DNA of 64,000 nt from SHVZ01 sp041906305 (GTDB lineage Bacteria > Pseudomonadota > Alphaproteobacteria > SHVZ01), in the NCBI GenBank assembly GCA_041906305.1, contig JAYRJL010000002.1, positions 310,001 to 374,000 on the forward strand, given 5' to 3'. This document shows positions 41,945 through 50,564 of this stretch, piece after piece. How positions within the stretch are numbered: position 1 is the stretch's first letter; every line of letters starts with the position of its first letter. A program made the position numbers and the translations under genes. The notes beneath the pieces were generated by a model, which worked only from the letters and a program-made list of their open reading frames with translations, searched no databases and was not told where the DNA came from.

Positions 41945-42901
41945 CTAGGTGTAGAGGTGGCACTCGACCATGCCGCCGTCCGCCTGGGCGCGCGGCGTCG
42001 GAGCCGTCTGCCGGCAGACGGGCATCGCCGCGGGGCATCGAGGATGGAAGGTGCATCCGGGCGGCGGCGCCAGCGGGCTGGGGAACGAGGTGCCGAGATC
42101 GGTCGCCGGCACGCCGAGGCCTGGCTCGGGCGTCAGCACGGAGGCGAGCAACGCCTTGGTGTAGGGATGCGACGGCCGCTTCATGATCGCGTCGGTCGTC
42201 CCCTCCTCGACCAGACGCCCGAGATGCATGACCGCGATGCGACTGGCAAGATAGTCGATGACCGCGAGATTGTGGCTGATCAGCAGGTAAGTAAGTCCCA
42301 GCTCCTGCCTCAGCTCGCGCAGCAGGTTCAGGATCTGCGCCTGCACCGAGACGTCGAGCGACGAGGTCGGCTCGTCGCAGATAATGACCTCTGGCCGCAT
42401 GATCAACGCGCGCGCGATGGCGACGCGCTGGCGCTGCCCGCCGGAAAGCTGGTTCGGATAGCTGTGATAGACGCGCCGGGGCAGGCCCACCATGTCGAGC
42501 ATCTTCTCGACCTGGCTCTGCCAGCCGGCGGGATCGCCGATCCTGTGGACGCGAAGCGGCAGCGAGACGATCGAGGAGATCGATTTCCGAGGGTTGAGCG
42601 ACGAGTACGGATCCTGGAAGACCGTCTGGATCTTCCGCGTGATCTGGGCGCGGTCGAGCGAACCGATGGCCTGCCCTTCGAACAGGATCTCGCCGCCGGT
42701 CGGCGCCTGAAGGCCTAGCAGCATGCGCGCGAGCGTGGACTTCCCGCAGCCGGACTCGCCGACCAGGCCCAGCACCTCGCCCTTCCTCAACGTCAGCGAG
42801 ACGCCGTTGACCGCATGCAGCGGCCGCTTCGGCTTGAACAGGCCCTGGCGCACGGAGAATGTGCAGCGGACGTCGCGGGTTTCGAGCACCGATGCGCTCA
42901 T
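41945..42901 (-). CDS. Oligopeptide-type ABC ATPase (DppF-like)
   Basis: A 318-residue ATPase with Walker A GESGCGKST, the signature LSGGQRQRVAIARAL and Walker B VIICDEPTSSLDVS. The C-terminal oligopeptide/dipeptide transporter extension is present (LAPPPGCTFHPRCP). It overlaps the DppD-like gene by four bases (ATGA). It is the last gene of the system B operon, two bases from the convergent opine dehydrogenase-like gene. Confidence 0.94.
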   Translation of the reverse strand: MSASVLETRDVRCTFSVRQGLFKPKRPLHAVNGVSLTLRKGEVLGLVGESGCGKSTLARMLLGLQAPTGGEILFEGQAIGSLDRAQITRKIQTVFQDPYSSLNPRKSISSIVSLPLRVHRIGDPAGWQSQVEKMLDMVGLPRRVYHSYPNQLSGGQRQRVAIARALIMRPEVIICDEPTSSLDVSVQAQILNLLRELRQELGLTYLLISHNLAVIDYLASRIAVMHLGRLVEEGTTDAIMKRPSHPYTKALLASVLTPEPGLGVPATDLGTSFPSPLAPPPGCTFHPRCPAAMPVCRQTAPTPRAQADGGMVECHLYT

Positions 42902-43893
42902 GTCCGCGCCTCCGCCGGCCGCCGCGCTTCGGGCGTAAAGAGGCAACGATACGCATGAGCTGCGTCGGCGCCGAGCGGTACGGTGCCATCGCGGCAGACA
43001 CCCTGCGCATATTCGCAGCGATTGGCGAAGCCGCAGCCGTGCTGCTGGCCGATCAGGCTGGGCACCAGGCCGGCGATCGAGCCGAGCGGCTCGTCGCGAC
43101 GCGTGCGGCCCGGGATCGGGATGCAGCGAAGCAGCCCTTCGGTGTAGGGATGCATCGGTTTCGCGAACAGCTCCGCGGTCGTCCCGACCTCGACGATCTC
43201 GCCCGCATACATGACCGCGACGCGGGTCGCGACGCGTGCCACCACGCCGAGGTCGTGGGTGATCAGCACCAGCGCCATGTTGAACTCGCGCTGCAACGAG
43301 ACGAGCAGGTGCAGGATCTGCGCCTGGATCGTGACGTCGAGAGCCGTGGTGGGCTCGTCGGCGATGATCAGCGCCGGATCGCACATGAGCGCGAGCGCGA
43401 TCATGACGCGTTGGCGGAGGCCGCCCGAGAGCTGGTGCGGGTATTGCTTCAGCCGGTCTCCCGCCGAGGTGATGCCGACCTTCTCGAGCAGGAATACCGC
43501 TCGCTGCTCGGCCTCGCGGCCGGAAACCGAGCGATGCCGGGTCAGGGCCTCGGCCAGCTGGTTGCCGATCGTGTAGGCCGGGTTCAGCGAGGTCATCGGC
43601 TCCTGGAAGATCATTGCCATCCGGTTGCCCCGGATGTCCGACATCTGCCGTTCGCTCAAGCTCGCGAGATCGAGGCCGTCAAAGCGGAGGGAAGCAACCT
43701 GCCGCTTTGCGCGGCGCGGCAGCAGACCCATCACCGCGAGGGAGGTCATCGATTTGCCGCAGCCGGACTCGCCGACGATGCAGAGCGTCTCGCCGCGATC
43801 GACGGTGAAGTCGATGCCGCGCACGGCATGCAGCTCGCCGGTCGCGACCGGCAGGCGGACGTGCAGGTCGCGGACCTCGAGGATCGCGCTCAT
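42898..43893 (-). CDS. Oligopeptide-type ABC ATPase (DppD-like)
   Basis: A 331-residue ATPase with Walker A GESGCGKSMTS, the signature LSGGLRQRVMIALAL and Walker B LIIADEPTTALDVT. The C-terminal cysteine-containing oligopeptide extension reads GQQHGCGFANRCEYAQGVC. It is coupled to the DppC-like gene upstream and the DppF-like gene downstream by ATGA overlaps. With DppF it forms the only ATPase pair for the two importers in this window. Confidence 0.94.
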   Translation of the reverse strand: MSAILEVRDLHVRLPVATGELHAVRGIDFTVDRGETLCIVGESGCGKSMTSLAVMGLLPRRAKRQVASLRFDGLDLASLSERQMSDIRGNRMAMIFQEPMTSLNPAYTIGNQLAEALTRHRSVSGREAEQRAVFLLEKVGITSAGDRLKQYPHQLSGGLRQRVMIALALMCDPALIIADEPTTALDVTIQAQILHLLVSLQREFNMALVLITHDLGVVARVATRVAVMYAGEIVEVGTTAELFAKPMHPYTEGLLRCIPIPGRTRRDEPLGSIAGLVPSLIGQQHGCGFANRCEYAQGVCRDGTVPLGADAAHAYRCLFTPEARRPAEART

Positions 43894-44786
43894 CCCCTGC
43901 CCTCCGGCGCGGTGATGTCGCGGACGCCATCCCCCATCAGGTTTATCGCCAGGATCAGCGCGAACAGCGCCACGCCCGGCACCCCGATCAGCCACGACTT
44001 GAACAGGATGTAGTTCTTGCCCTCGGCGATCATCAGGCCCCACGACGGCAGCGGCGGCTGCACGCCGAGGCCGAGGAAGCTCAAGGCTGCCTCCAGCAGG
44101 ATGGCATGCGCCATCTCGAGCGTCGCGACCACGATCAGCGGGTTCAGCACGTTCGGAAGCACCTCGGTCAGCACGATGCGCAAGGTCGAGCAACCCGAGA
44201 CGCGGGCGGCGGCGACATAGTCGAGGCTCCGGACCTGCATCGTGGCGCTGCGCATGACCACGGCAAATCTGTCCCAGAGCAGAAGGCCGATCACCGCAAT
44301 CATGACCTGAAGCGAACCGCCGATCACGCCGACGACCGCCAGCGCCACCAGGACGACCGGCAGGCTCAAGCGTATCGTGATGATCGTGGTGATCACGGTG
44401 TCGACGCGCCCGCCGAAATATCCGGCGGCGACGCCCAGCGTCGTCCCGATCAGACCCGAAATCAGGGCGGCGCAGACGCCGATCAGCAGCGAGATCCGGG
44501 CGCCGTAGATCAGGCGGGTCAGGTAGTCGCGGCCCAGATGATCCGTGCCGAACAGATGGACCCAGCTTCCGTCCTCCTCCCAGACGGGCGAGACCAGGCG
44601 GCCGGCGACGTTCTGGATGTAGGGATCGGCGGGTGCGATCAGCGGTGCCAGAAGCGCGATCAGCACGATCGCGAAGAAAACGCCGCCGCCCAGCATCAGG
44701 CCGGCATGACGGCCCATGCGCCGGAACATCAGCAGGCGCGGGCTCGGCTGCAGGATCGACTCGGCGGTGGGGAGCGCTGCGGTCAT
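43890..44786 (-). CDS. Oligopeptide/dipeptide-type ABC permease (DppC-like), system B
   Basis: A 298-residue permease starting MTAALPTAESILQPSPRLL. GTDHLGRDYLTRLIYGARIS and EMAHAILLEAALSFLGLGVQ are almost the same as in the system A permease, so the two importers derive from a duplication. The start overlaps the DppB-like stop (TGATG); a longer frame lies antisense to nothing but inside dppB in another frame and is rejected. Confidence 0.93.
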   Translation of the reverse strand: MTAALPTAESILQPSPRLLMFRRMGRHAGLMLGGGVFFAIVLIALLAPLIAPADPYIQNVAGRLVSPVWEEDGSWVHLFGTDHLGRDYLTRLIYGARISLLIGVCAALISGLIGTTLGVAAGYFGGRVDTVITTIITIRLSLPVVLVALAVVGVIGGSLQVMIAVIGLLLWDRFAVVMRSATMQVRSLDYVAAARVSGCSTLRIVLTEVLPNVLNPLIVVATLEMAHAILLEAALSFLGLGVQPPLPSWGLMIAEGKNYILFKSWLIGVPGVALFALILAINLMGDGVRDITAPEGRG

Positions 44787-45703
44787 CACGCCATCCGGAT
44801 GCGCGGATCGAGCCACGCATTGAACAGGTCGGCGATCAGGGTCAGCACGACGTAGAACAGCGAGAACGTCAGCACCACCGCCTGCACGGTCGGGAAGTCG
44901 TTGTTCTTGATCGCCTCCCACGCCATGAAGCCGGTGCCGTGGAGCGCGAAGATGGTCTCGACCACGACCGATCCGCCCAGCATGAAGCCGAACTGCACCG
45001 CGGCAAGGCTGACCACCGGGATCACGGCGTTCCGGAGCGCGTGCTTGAACAGGACCTTCGGCGCGCGCAGTCCCTTGGCGCGGGCCGTCCTGATGTAGTC
45101 GGAGGAGAGCACCTCCAGCATGCCGGTGCGCGTCAGGCGCATGATCGCCGGCGCCGCGTTATATCCGAGCACGATCGTCGGCATGATGAAGTTCTCCCAG
45201 CTGTCGTCGCCGGAGGGCGGCAGCAGCGGGAAGGTGAGGCTCAGGAACACGATCAGGATGAGGGCGAACCAGAAGGACGGCAGCGCCTGGCCGACAACCG
45301 ATACGGTCAGCGCGAAACGATCGATCCAGCTGTTCGGGCGTATCGCCGCCAGCACACCCAGCGGAATCCCGAGCGCGACCGCGAACATCATCGAGGTGAC
45401 GCCCAACGTCATCGTCACCGGCAGACGCTCAGCCAGCATCTCCTTGACCGGGGTCTTGAAGTACATGCTCTGGCCGAAATCGCCACGAAGCGCATGGGCC
45501 AGCCAGTCGAGGTACTGGACGGCGATCGGCCGGTCGAGTCCGTACTGCTTGCGGATCAGCTCGATCTGGGCGTAGTCCGAGGTCTCGCCCGCCAGCGCGA
45601 TCGCGAGATCGCCTGAGAGGTAGAGCAGCCCGAAGCTGATGATCGAAACCGCGAAGGCGACGAAGAGCGCGACCCCAAATCGCCTGAGCCCGAACGCTAG
45701 CAT
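44786..45703 (-). CDS. Oligopeptide/dipeptide-type ABC permease (DppB-like), system B
   Basis: A 305-residue permease (MLAFGLRRFGVALFVAFAVS) of the same length as its system A paralogue. KVLFKHALRNAVIPVVSLAA is identical between the two, and it ends AWLDPRIRMA. It is first in the dppBCDF operon of system B and divergent from the system B binding-protein gene (157-base gap). Confidence 0.93.
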   Translation of the reverse strand: MLAFGLRRFGVALFVAFAVSIISFGLLYLSGDLAIALAGETSDYAQIELIRKQYGLDRPIAVQYLDWLAHALRGDFGQSMYFKTPVKEMLAERLPVTMTLGVTSMMFAVALGIPLGVLAAIRPNSWIDRFALTVSVVGQALPSFWFALILIVFLSLTFPLLPPSGDDSWENFIMPTIVLGYNAAPAIMRLTRTGMLEVLSSDYIRTARAKGLRAPKVLFKHALRNAVIPVVSLAAVQFGFMLGGSVVVETIFALHGTGFMAWEAIKNNDFPTVQAVVLTFSLFYVVLTLIADLFNAWLDPRIRMA

Positions 45704-45748
45704 CCTGTCTGAGGCACTCCAGAAACAGCCACCCTCCCGGCGCCCGCG

Positions 45749-45770
45749 ATCCTATTGCCGGACGTAGGAT
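45749..45770. promoter_or_regulatory. Inverted repeat in the divergent system B promoter region
   Basis: ATCCTA-N10-TAGGAT is a perfect six-base inverted repeat in the 157-base space between the DppB-like gene and the divergent binding-protein gene. Such spacing suits a dimeric regulator controlling both directions. No copy was found in front of system A, so it need not be the TetR site. Confidence 0.3.
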
Positions 45771-45860
45771 TTCGCTACATGATTGTTGCCATCGTTAGCG
45801 TTCACTAAACAGCGGCGCGGACGGTCCGCGCCGGCTGACGTGAACGACGAGGAGGAAACC

Positions 45861-47381
45861 ATGCGGCTCCGTCATCTGCTCGCCGCGACCACCATCCTGG
45901 CGCCTATCGCCCTGATGGCGCCATCCCCGGCGGTCGCGGACAAGAAATCCGATACGCTCAACGTCGGCTGGAGCTACGCGCTCCCCAGTTACGACCTCTA
46001 CTTCAACCAGTCGGTCGCCGAAGGCCAGATGATCGGCCGCCTGATCTGGGACCACCTGATGGATCGCGACCTCGAGACCGGCTCCTACAAGCCAGTGCTC
46101 GCGACGGCCTGGCGCTGGGTCAACCCCGAGACGCTGGAGTTCGACCTGCGCCAGGGCGTCAAGTTCCACAACGGCGCCGATTTCACCGCCGACGACGTGG
46201 TGTTCACCGCGAACTGGGTCTCGAATCCGGACAACAAGGTGAACATCCAGAACATGGTGAGCTGGATCAAGAACGCGGAGAAGGTCGACGCCTACAAGGT
46301 CCGCATCAATCTTAAGAAGCCCTTTCCGGCCGCGCTCGAATACGTGGCCTCTACGCTGGCGATCTATCCCAAGGACTACTACGCGAGCGCCGGTCCCAAG
46401 GGCATGTCGGACAAGCCCGTCGGCACCGGTCCCTACAAGGTGACCGAGGCCGTCGCCGGCAAGACCATCACGCTGGTCAAGAACGCCGCCTACTTCTCCG
46501 GCGGCGCCAAGGGACAGCCCTCGATCGGCAAGATTGTGCAGCGGACCATCGGCGAGACCCAGACCCAGGTCGCCGAGCTGATCTCGGGCCGCCTCGACTG
46601 GATCTGGCAGGTCCCGCCGGACCTGGCGAAGAACCTCTCGACCCGGAAGGACGTGAAGATCGTCACCGGCGAGAGCATGCGCATCAGCTACATGACGCTG
46701 GACGCCGAGGGCAAGTCGAGCAAGCCGATGGCCGACGTCCGCGTCCGTCGCGCCATGAACCACGCGATCAACCGGAAGGCGATTTCCGAGCACATCTTCC
46801 CGGGCACCCGGCTGATCTCGGCCAACTGCCACCCGATCCAGTTCGGCTGCACTCAGGAAGTGACCACTTACGAGTACAACCCGGCAAAGGCGAAGCAGCT
46901 GCTGGCCGAGGCCGGATATCCGAACGGCTTCGAAGTCGAGCTCTACGCCTATCGCGACAGGCAGGTGACCGAGGCGGTGATCGGCGATTTCCGTGCCGTC
47001 GGCATCAACGCCAAGCTCGTCTATATGACCTTCCCGGCCATGTACGAGAAGAAGCTGAAGAAGGAGACGCCGCTGGTCCACTCGACCACCGGCTCTTGGT
47101 CGATCGCCGATGCCTCGGTGCCGCTTAGCGTCACCTTCCAGGGCGGTCCGCCGGACATGGCCCAGGACAACGAGCTGATCGGCTGGATCAACGAGGCCGC
47201 CAACCTGATCGACCAGGAAAAGCGCCGCCGGCTCTACCAGATCGCCTACCAGCGAATCACCGAGAACGCCTACATGGTGCCGCTGACCACCGACGTGGTG
47301 ACCTACGCGATGAGCAAGGACCTCGAGTTCAAGCCGTCGATCGACGAGGTCAGCCGTCTCTATCAGATGAAGTGGAAGTAG
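45861..47381 (+). CDS. Oligopeptide-type ABC substrate-binding protein (family 5), system B
   Basis: A 506-residue periplasmic protein. The start MRLRHLLAATTILAPIALMA is chosen because GAGGAGG precedes it and it yields a proper Sec signal (cleavage near VADK, residue 27). FDLRQGVKFHNGADFTADDV and KPFPAALEYVASTLAIYPKD match SBP family 5 and the system A paralogue. It is divergent from its permeases and is followed by a perfect terminator hairpin. Confidence 0.94.
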   Translation: MRLRHLLAATTILAPIALMAPSPAVADKKSDTLNVGWSYALPSYDLYFNQSVAEGQMIGRLIWDHLMDRDLETGSYKPVLATAWRWVNPETLEFDLRQGVKFHNGADFTADDVVFTANWVSNPDNKVNIQNMVSWIKNAEKVDAYKVRINLKKPFPAALEYVASTLAIYPKDYYASAGPKGMSDKPVGTGPYKVTEAVAGKTITLVKNAAYFSGGAKGQPSIGKIVQRTIGETQTQVAELISGRLDWIWQVPPDLAKNLSTRKDVKIVTGESMRISYMTLDAEGKSSKPMADVRVRRAMNHAINRKAISEHIFPGTRLISANCHPIQFGCTQEVTTYEYNPAKAKQLLAEAGYPNGFEVELYAYRDRQVTEAVIGDFRAVGINAKLVYMTFPAMYEKKLKKETPLVHSTTGSWSIADASVPLSVTFQGGPPDMAQDNELIGWINEAANLIDQEKRRRLYQIAYQRITENAYMVPLTTDVVTYAMSKDLEFKPSIDEVSRLYQMKWK

Positions 47382-47394
47382 GCTTTCGAACGCT

Positions 47395-47422
47395 CCTCCC
47401 CCGCGCTTCGGCGCGGGGGAGG
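47395..47422. terminator. Bidirectional intrinsic terminator with UUCG loop
   Basis: A perfect 12-base stem CCTCCCCCGCGC / GCGCGGGGGAGG closes a TTCG tetraloop, followed by GTTT on the plus strand. It separates the convergent binding-protein and dipeptidase genes and can end transcription from both sides. Confidence 0.85.
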
Positions 47423-47432
47423 GTTTCTCGGT

Positions 47433-48431
47433 TCAGGCGTGCCAGACGCGGCCGAGGTAAGCCAGGAAGTTCTCGCCGAGCAGCTTCCGGATCCGCTTCT
47501 CCGACCACTTCCGCTTCTCCAGCGCCGGTACGATGTTTCGGAGCGCGGCGATGCTCGGCATCTCCGACGGGTAACGCAGCGTGTTGGGGATCGGCGGGCC
47601 GATGACGCGGGCGTGGTACTTGTCGCGCCGGGTCATGGTCTGGGCGAACTTCGCCATGTCGACGCCTTCGAAGAAGTCGGTGCCGATACCGACCTGGTCC
47701 TCGCCAACCAGGTTGCTCACATACTCGATGCAATCGATGTAGTCATCGAGCTCAGAGTCGTTGCTCTTCGCCAGCAGGAACGGGTGCAGGCTGACACCCA
47801 CATAGCCGGCGCCGTTCTGGGCCATCAGCTTCAGGTCCTCGTCGGACTTGTTGCGCGGCACGTCGCAGAGGCCGGTCGGCGCTATATGCGTGTAGCAGAC
47901 CGGCTTCTTGGCGACCCGGATGGCGTCGGACGCGGTCTTGCTGCTGCAGTGGCTCAGGTCGACGGCGATGCCGCGGTGGTTCAGTTCCTCGACCACCTCG
48001 CAGCCGAAATCCGTCAGGCCGGCATCGAACGAGTCGTAGCAGCCGGTGCCTATGCCGTTGGCCGTGTTGTAGGTCATCTGGATGAAGCGGATGCCGAGCT
48101 CGGCATAGAGCGCGATGTTGAAGAGGTGGTCGTCGATGCCGGTGCAGTCCTGCCAGCCGATGATGACGCCGAGCCGCTTCTCCTTCTTGGCTCGCGCGAT
48201 GTCCGCCGTCGTGTAGACCTGGAAGATCTTCTCCTTGTGGTCACGGAACCACTTCTTCCAGAGCGCCAGGCTTTTCATCGTATCCTGCATGCGCGCATAG
48301 GGGCTGACATGGGTGACGTGCACTGCGGTCAGGCCGCCCTTGATCATCAGGTCGAAGACGTTCGGTCCGTTGCTCGACGCGTTGAGGCCGTCGATGATGA
48401 TCGCGTCCTCGTACCACCCTGCATCTGCCAT
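47433..48431 (-). CDS. Peptidase M19 (membrane dipeptidase) family protein with altered metal site
   Basis: A 332-residue TIM-barrel protein of the renal dipeptidase family. Some metal ligands are kept: His161 (VDLSHCS), His182 (CYTH) and Asp252 (GIGTDF). The first pair is not: the canonical HxD of DGHND reads DGLNA (Leu16, Ala18), and the bridging glutamate region reads GWQDC (Gln94). It probably holds one metal ion at most, or has a different activity. It has no signal peptide. It starts 11 bases after the small-subunit gene of the GMC pair, making a three-gene operon that ends at the hairpin terminator. Hydrolysis of a dipeptide-like or amide substrate is possible but unproven. Confidence 0.85.
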   Translation of the reverse strand: MADAGWYEDAIIIDGLNASSNGPNVFDLMIKGGLTAVHVTHVSPYARMQDTMKSLALWKKWFRDHKEKIFQVYTTADIARAKKEKRLGVIIGWQDCTGIDDHLFNIALYAELGIRFIQMTYNTANGIGTGCYDSFDAGLTDFGCEVVEELNHRGIAVDLSHCSSKTASDAIRVAKKPVCYTHIAPTGLCDVPRNKSDEDLKLMAQNGAGYVGVSLHPFLLAKSNDSELDDYIDCIEYVSNLVGEDQVGIGTDFFEGVDMAKFAQTMTRRDKYHARVIGPPIPNTLRYPSEMPSIAALRNIVPALEKRKWSEKRIRKLLGENFLAYLGRVWHA

Positions 48432-48442
48432 GAATCTTCCTC

Positions 48443-48859
48443 TTAGGTGCTTACCGGGCCCTTGCGCCCGTCGATGATGGAGAAGTCGAACGCCTCGAGA
48501 CGATGGCCCATCGGCTGGGGCGGCCGCGCCGGGAAGCCGGTCTTCCGCTCGATCACCGCCAGCACTCCCGGATCGGTGTAGTAGCCGTTGGACGCCTCGG
48601 TCATCAGGACCGAGAACTTGAGCGGATCATTGGCCTCGCAAGCCTGGAGGTCTGCTTCCCGCTCCGCTGGCGACCGCGTCGGAAATGTCGGCGGCAGGGA
48701 TGCCCTGAGCCAACTCACCGTATCGGCCAGGGCAGGCGTCTTGGCCGCGCGCTCCTCGAACCACGCCGGCAGGCCGGTCGACGCCGCCGACGGCCATTCC
48801 CTGTCCCCCGGCAGGAGGGAGGCGAGGACTGCCCCGAGAAAGGGATCGGACGTGGGCAT
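48443..48859 (-). CDS. Small partner of GMC dehydrogenase (gluconate 2-dehydrogenase subunit 3-like)
   Basis: A 138-residue protein starting MPTSDPFLGAVLASLLPGD, with the same design as the small subunit at 31567-31950: an N-terminal FLGAVLASLLPG helix, a central helical part and a C-terminal MTEASNGYYTDPGVLAVIE segment. It lacks a Tat signal. Its ATG overlaps the TGA of the GMC gene (TGATG), so a stable complex is likely. A longer frame to 49000 lies inside the GMC gene and is rejected. Confidence 0.75.
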   Translation of the reverse strand: MPTSDPFLGAVLASLLPGDREWPSAASTGLPAWFEERAAKTPALADTVSWLRASLPPTFPTRSPAEREADLQACEANDPLKFSVLMTEASNGYYTDPGVLAVIERKTGFPARPPQPMGHRLEAFDFSIIDGRKGPVST

Positions 48860-50445
48860 CAGCGGCGCTCCGCGATGATGTGATCGGCGGTCCGGAGCGC
48901 CAGCGCCTCGATCGTCGGCGTCGGGTTCACCGCGGCACAGGTGACGAAGACGCTGCCGTCGACGACGAACAGGTTGGGCACATCGTGCGCCCTGCCCCAT
49001 TTGTCGACGACGGAAGTCCTGGGATCGTTGCCCATCCGCGCGGTTCCCATCAAGTGAAAGCCCGCCTGGGCCAGCAGCGGCCGTTCGATCGTCTCGATCG
49101 CGCCGGCAGCGTCCCAGATCTCCTTGGACCGGTCGAGGCCGTGGCGGATCATCTTCCTCGAGTTTTCGTCAACCGTGTAGGTCAACTTCGGTGCCGGGAT
49201 GCCGTCGGAATCTTTGAGGTCCGGGTCGATCGTGACCGTGTTGGTCTCCACCGGCAGGTCCTCACAGCAGATGATCATCGCCCCGGCGCGGCCGAACAGC
49301 CGCTCGTACTCGGCGTGATGGCGCTTGCCCCAGGGCAGCGCCTTGCCCCAGGCGCCGAGCGCGGTCGCCAGTGGCGCGTGGATGCGCGGACCTGCGAGCA
49401 TATAGCCGCGAACGAAGTCGGCACCGGGCTGGCTTCCGTAGAACTGGTTGCTCAAGACCGAGGCGCCGGCACCTGCGGTGCCCCCGTCGAACGGCCGATC
49501 GAAGATGCCGCTGACCGCCGCGATCGGGTGGTGCATCAGATTCTTGCCGACCAGGCCCGAGGAGTTCGCGAGGCCGTCCGGGAACAGCGACGATTTCGAG
49601 AGCAGCAGAAGCCGGGGCGTGCCGACACCGTTGGAGGCCATCACCACGGCATCCGCGGTCACCCGCCGCACCTCGCCTCCGCGGTCGCAATAGAGCGCGC
49701 CGGTTGCCCGGCCTGCCTTGTCGGTGGTGATCTCGAAAACCCGTGCACCGGTACGCAGCTGCGCGCCCAGTTTCAGCGCCTTCGGCCAATAGGTGACGTC
49801 GGATGTGCCCTTGGCACCGCTCGGGCAGCCCATCTCGCAGGCGCCGCAGTTGTTGCAGGCCGGTCGGCCGTCATAGACGGTCGAGTTGCGCGCGACGTCC
49901 CCCGGCCACCAGTGCCATCCCAGCTTGTCGAAGGCGTCGATCACCGTCTTGGTGCCGGGGCCGATCGGCAGCGGTGGCATGGGCCGCTCGAAGCGCGGCG
50001 GCACCGAGCGGTCGCCGGCAACGCCGGAGACGCCCATCATCCGGTCGCTGAGCTCGTAGTGCGGCGCCAACTCGTCGTAGGTCAGCGGCCAGTCGGCGGC
50101 GACGCCATCGGTGCTCCGAACCTTGAAATCATGGGGATGGAATCTCGGGTTGAAGCAGCTCCACATGATCGTCGAGCCACCGACGCCGTTGAACATCAGC
50201 GGCTTGATCGGCGTGTCGGTATCGTTGACGGGATAGTCCTCTGGCAGGCGCCGAAGGTTCGGATTCGGGCTCCACCAGCTCATCCGGGCGATCTCCCAGT
50301 CGGGCCGGTCGATCGGGATGTCCTTGGGCTTCACCCAGTCGCCCTGCTCGAGGCAGATCACCTTGATGCCGGCCTCCGCGAGGCGCCAGCTCAAGGCCGC
50401 TCCCGAGGCGCCGGCCCCGATCACCAGGATTTCGGTGTCAGCCAT
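48859..50445 (-). CDS. GMC-family flavin dehydrogenase with four-cysteine cluster motif
   Basis: A 528-residue FAD enzyme: Rossmann loop VIGAGASGAALSWRLAE, GMC C-terminal signature GTARMGNDPRTSVVDKWGR and AAVNPTPTIEALALRTAD. Cys197-x2-Cys200-x2-Cys203-x3-Cys207-Pro (CNNCGACEMGCP) is the same cluster motif as in the GMC enzyme at 29993-31570, at the same place in the chain. Both are therefore dehydrogenases that pass electrons to a carrier rather than H2O2-forming oxidases; this is inference from the cluster. It is first in an operon with its small partner and the M19 protein, and divergent from the PhyH gene. Confidence 0.9.
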   Translation of the reverse strand: MADTEILVIGAGASGAALSWRLAEAGIKVICLEQGDWVKPKDIPIDRPDWEIARMSWWSPNPNLRRLPEDYPVNDTDTPIKPLMFNGVGGSTIMWSCFNPRFHPHDFKVRSTDGVAADWPLTYDELAPHYELSDRMMGVSGVAGDRSVPPRFERPMPPLPIGPGTKTVIDAFDKLGWHWWPGDVARNSTVYDGRPACNNCGACEMGCPSGAKGTSDVTYWPKALKLGAQLRTGARVFEITTDKAGRATGALYCDRGGEVRRVTADAVVMASNGVGTPRLLLLSKSSLFPDGLANSSGLVGKNLMHHPIAAVSGIFDRPFDGGTAGAGASVLSNQFYGSQPGADFVRGYMLAGPRIHAPLATALGAWGKALPWGKRHHAEYERLFGRAGAMIICCEDLPVETNTVTIDPDLKDSDGIPAPKLTYTVDENSRKMIRHGLDRSKEIWDAAGAIETIERPLLAQAGFHLMGTARMGNDPRTSVVDKWGRAHDVPNLFVVDGSVFVTCAAVNPTPTIEALALRTADHIIAERR

Positions 50446-50564
50446 TCCCCCTCGCCCCGCCCGGAAAAATTGCGCTCGCCATCCCCGCCCGCATGGTGGA
50501 AATTATAGGAGGTATTTAGTACTCTATCAACTGAGGCTCCGCCCCATTCGATGAGGAACCAGCG

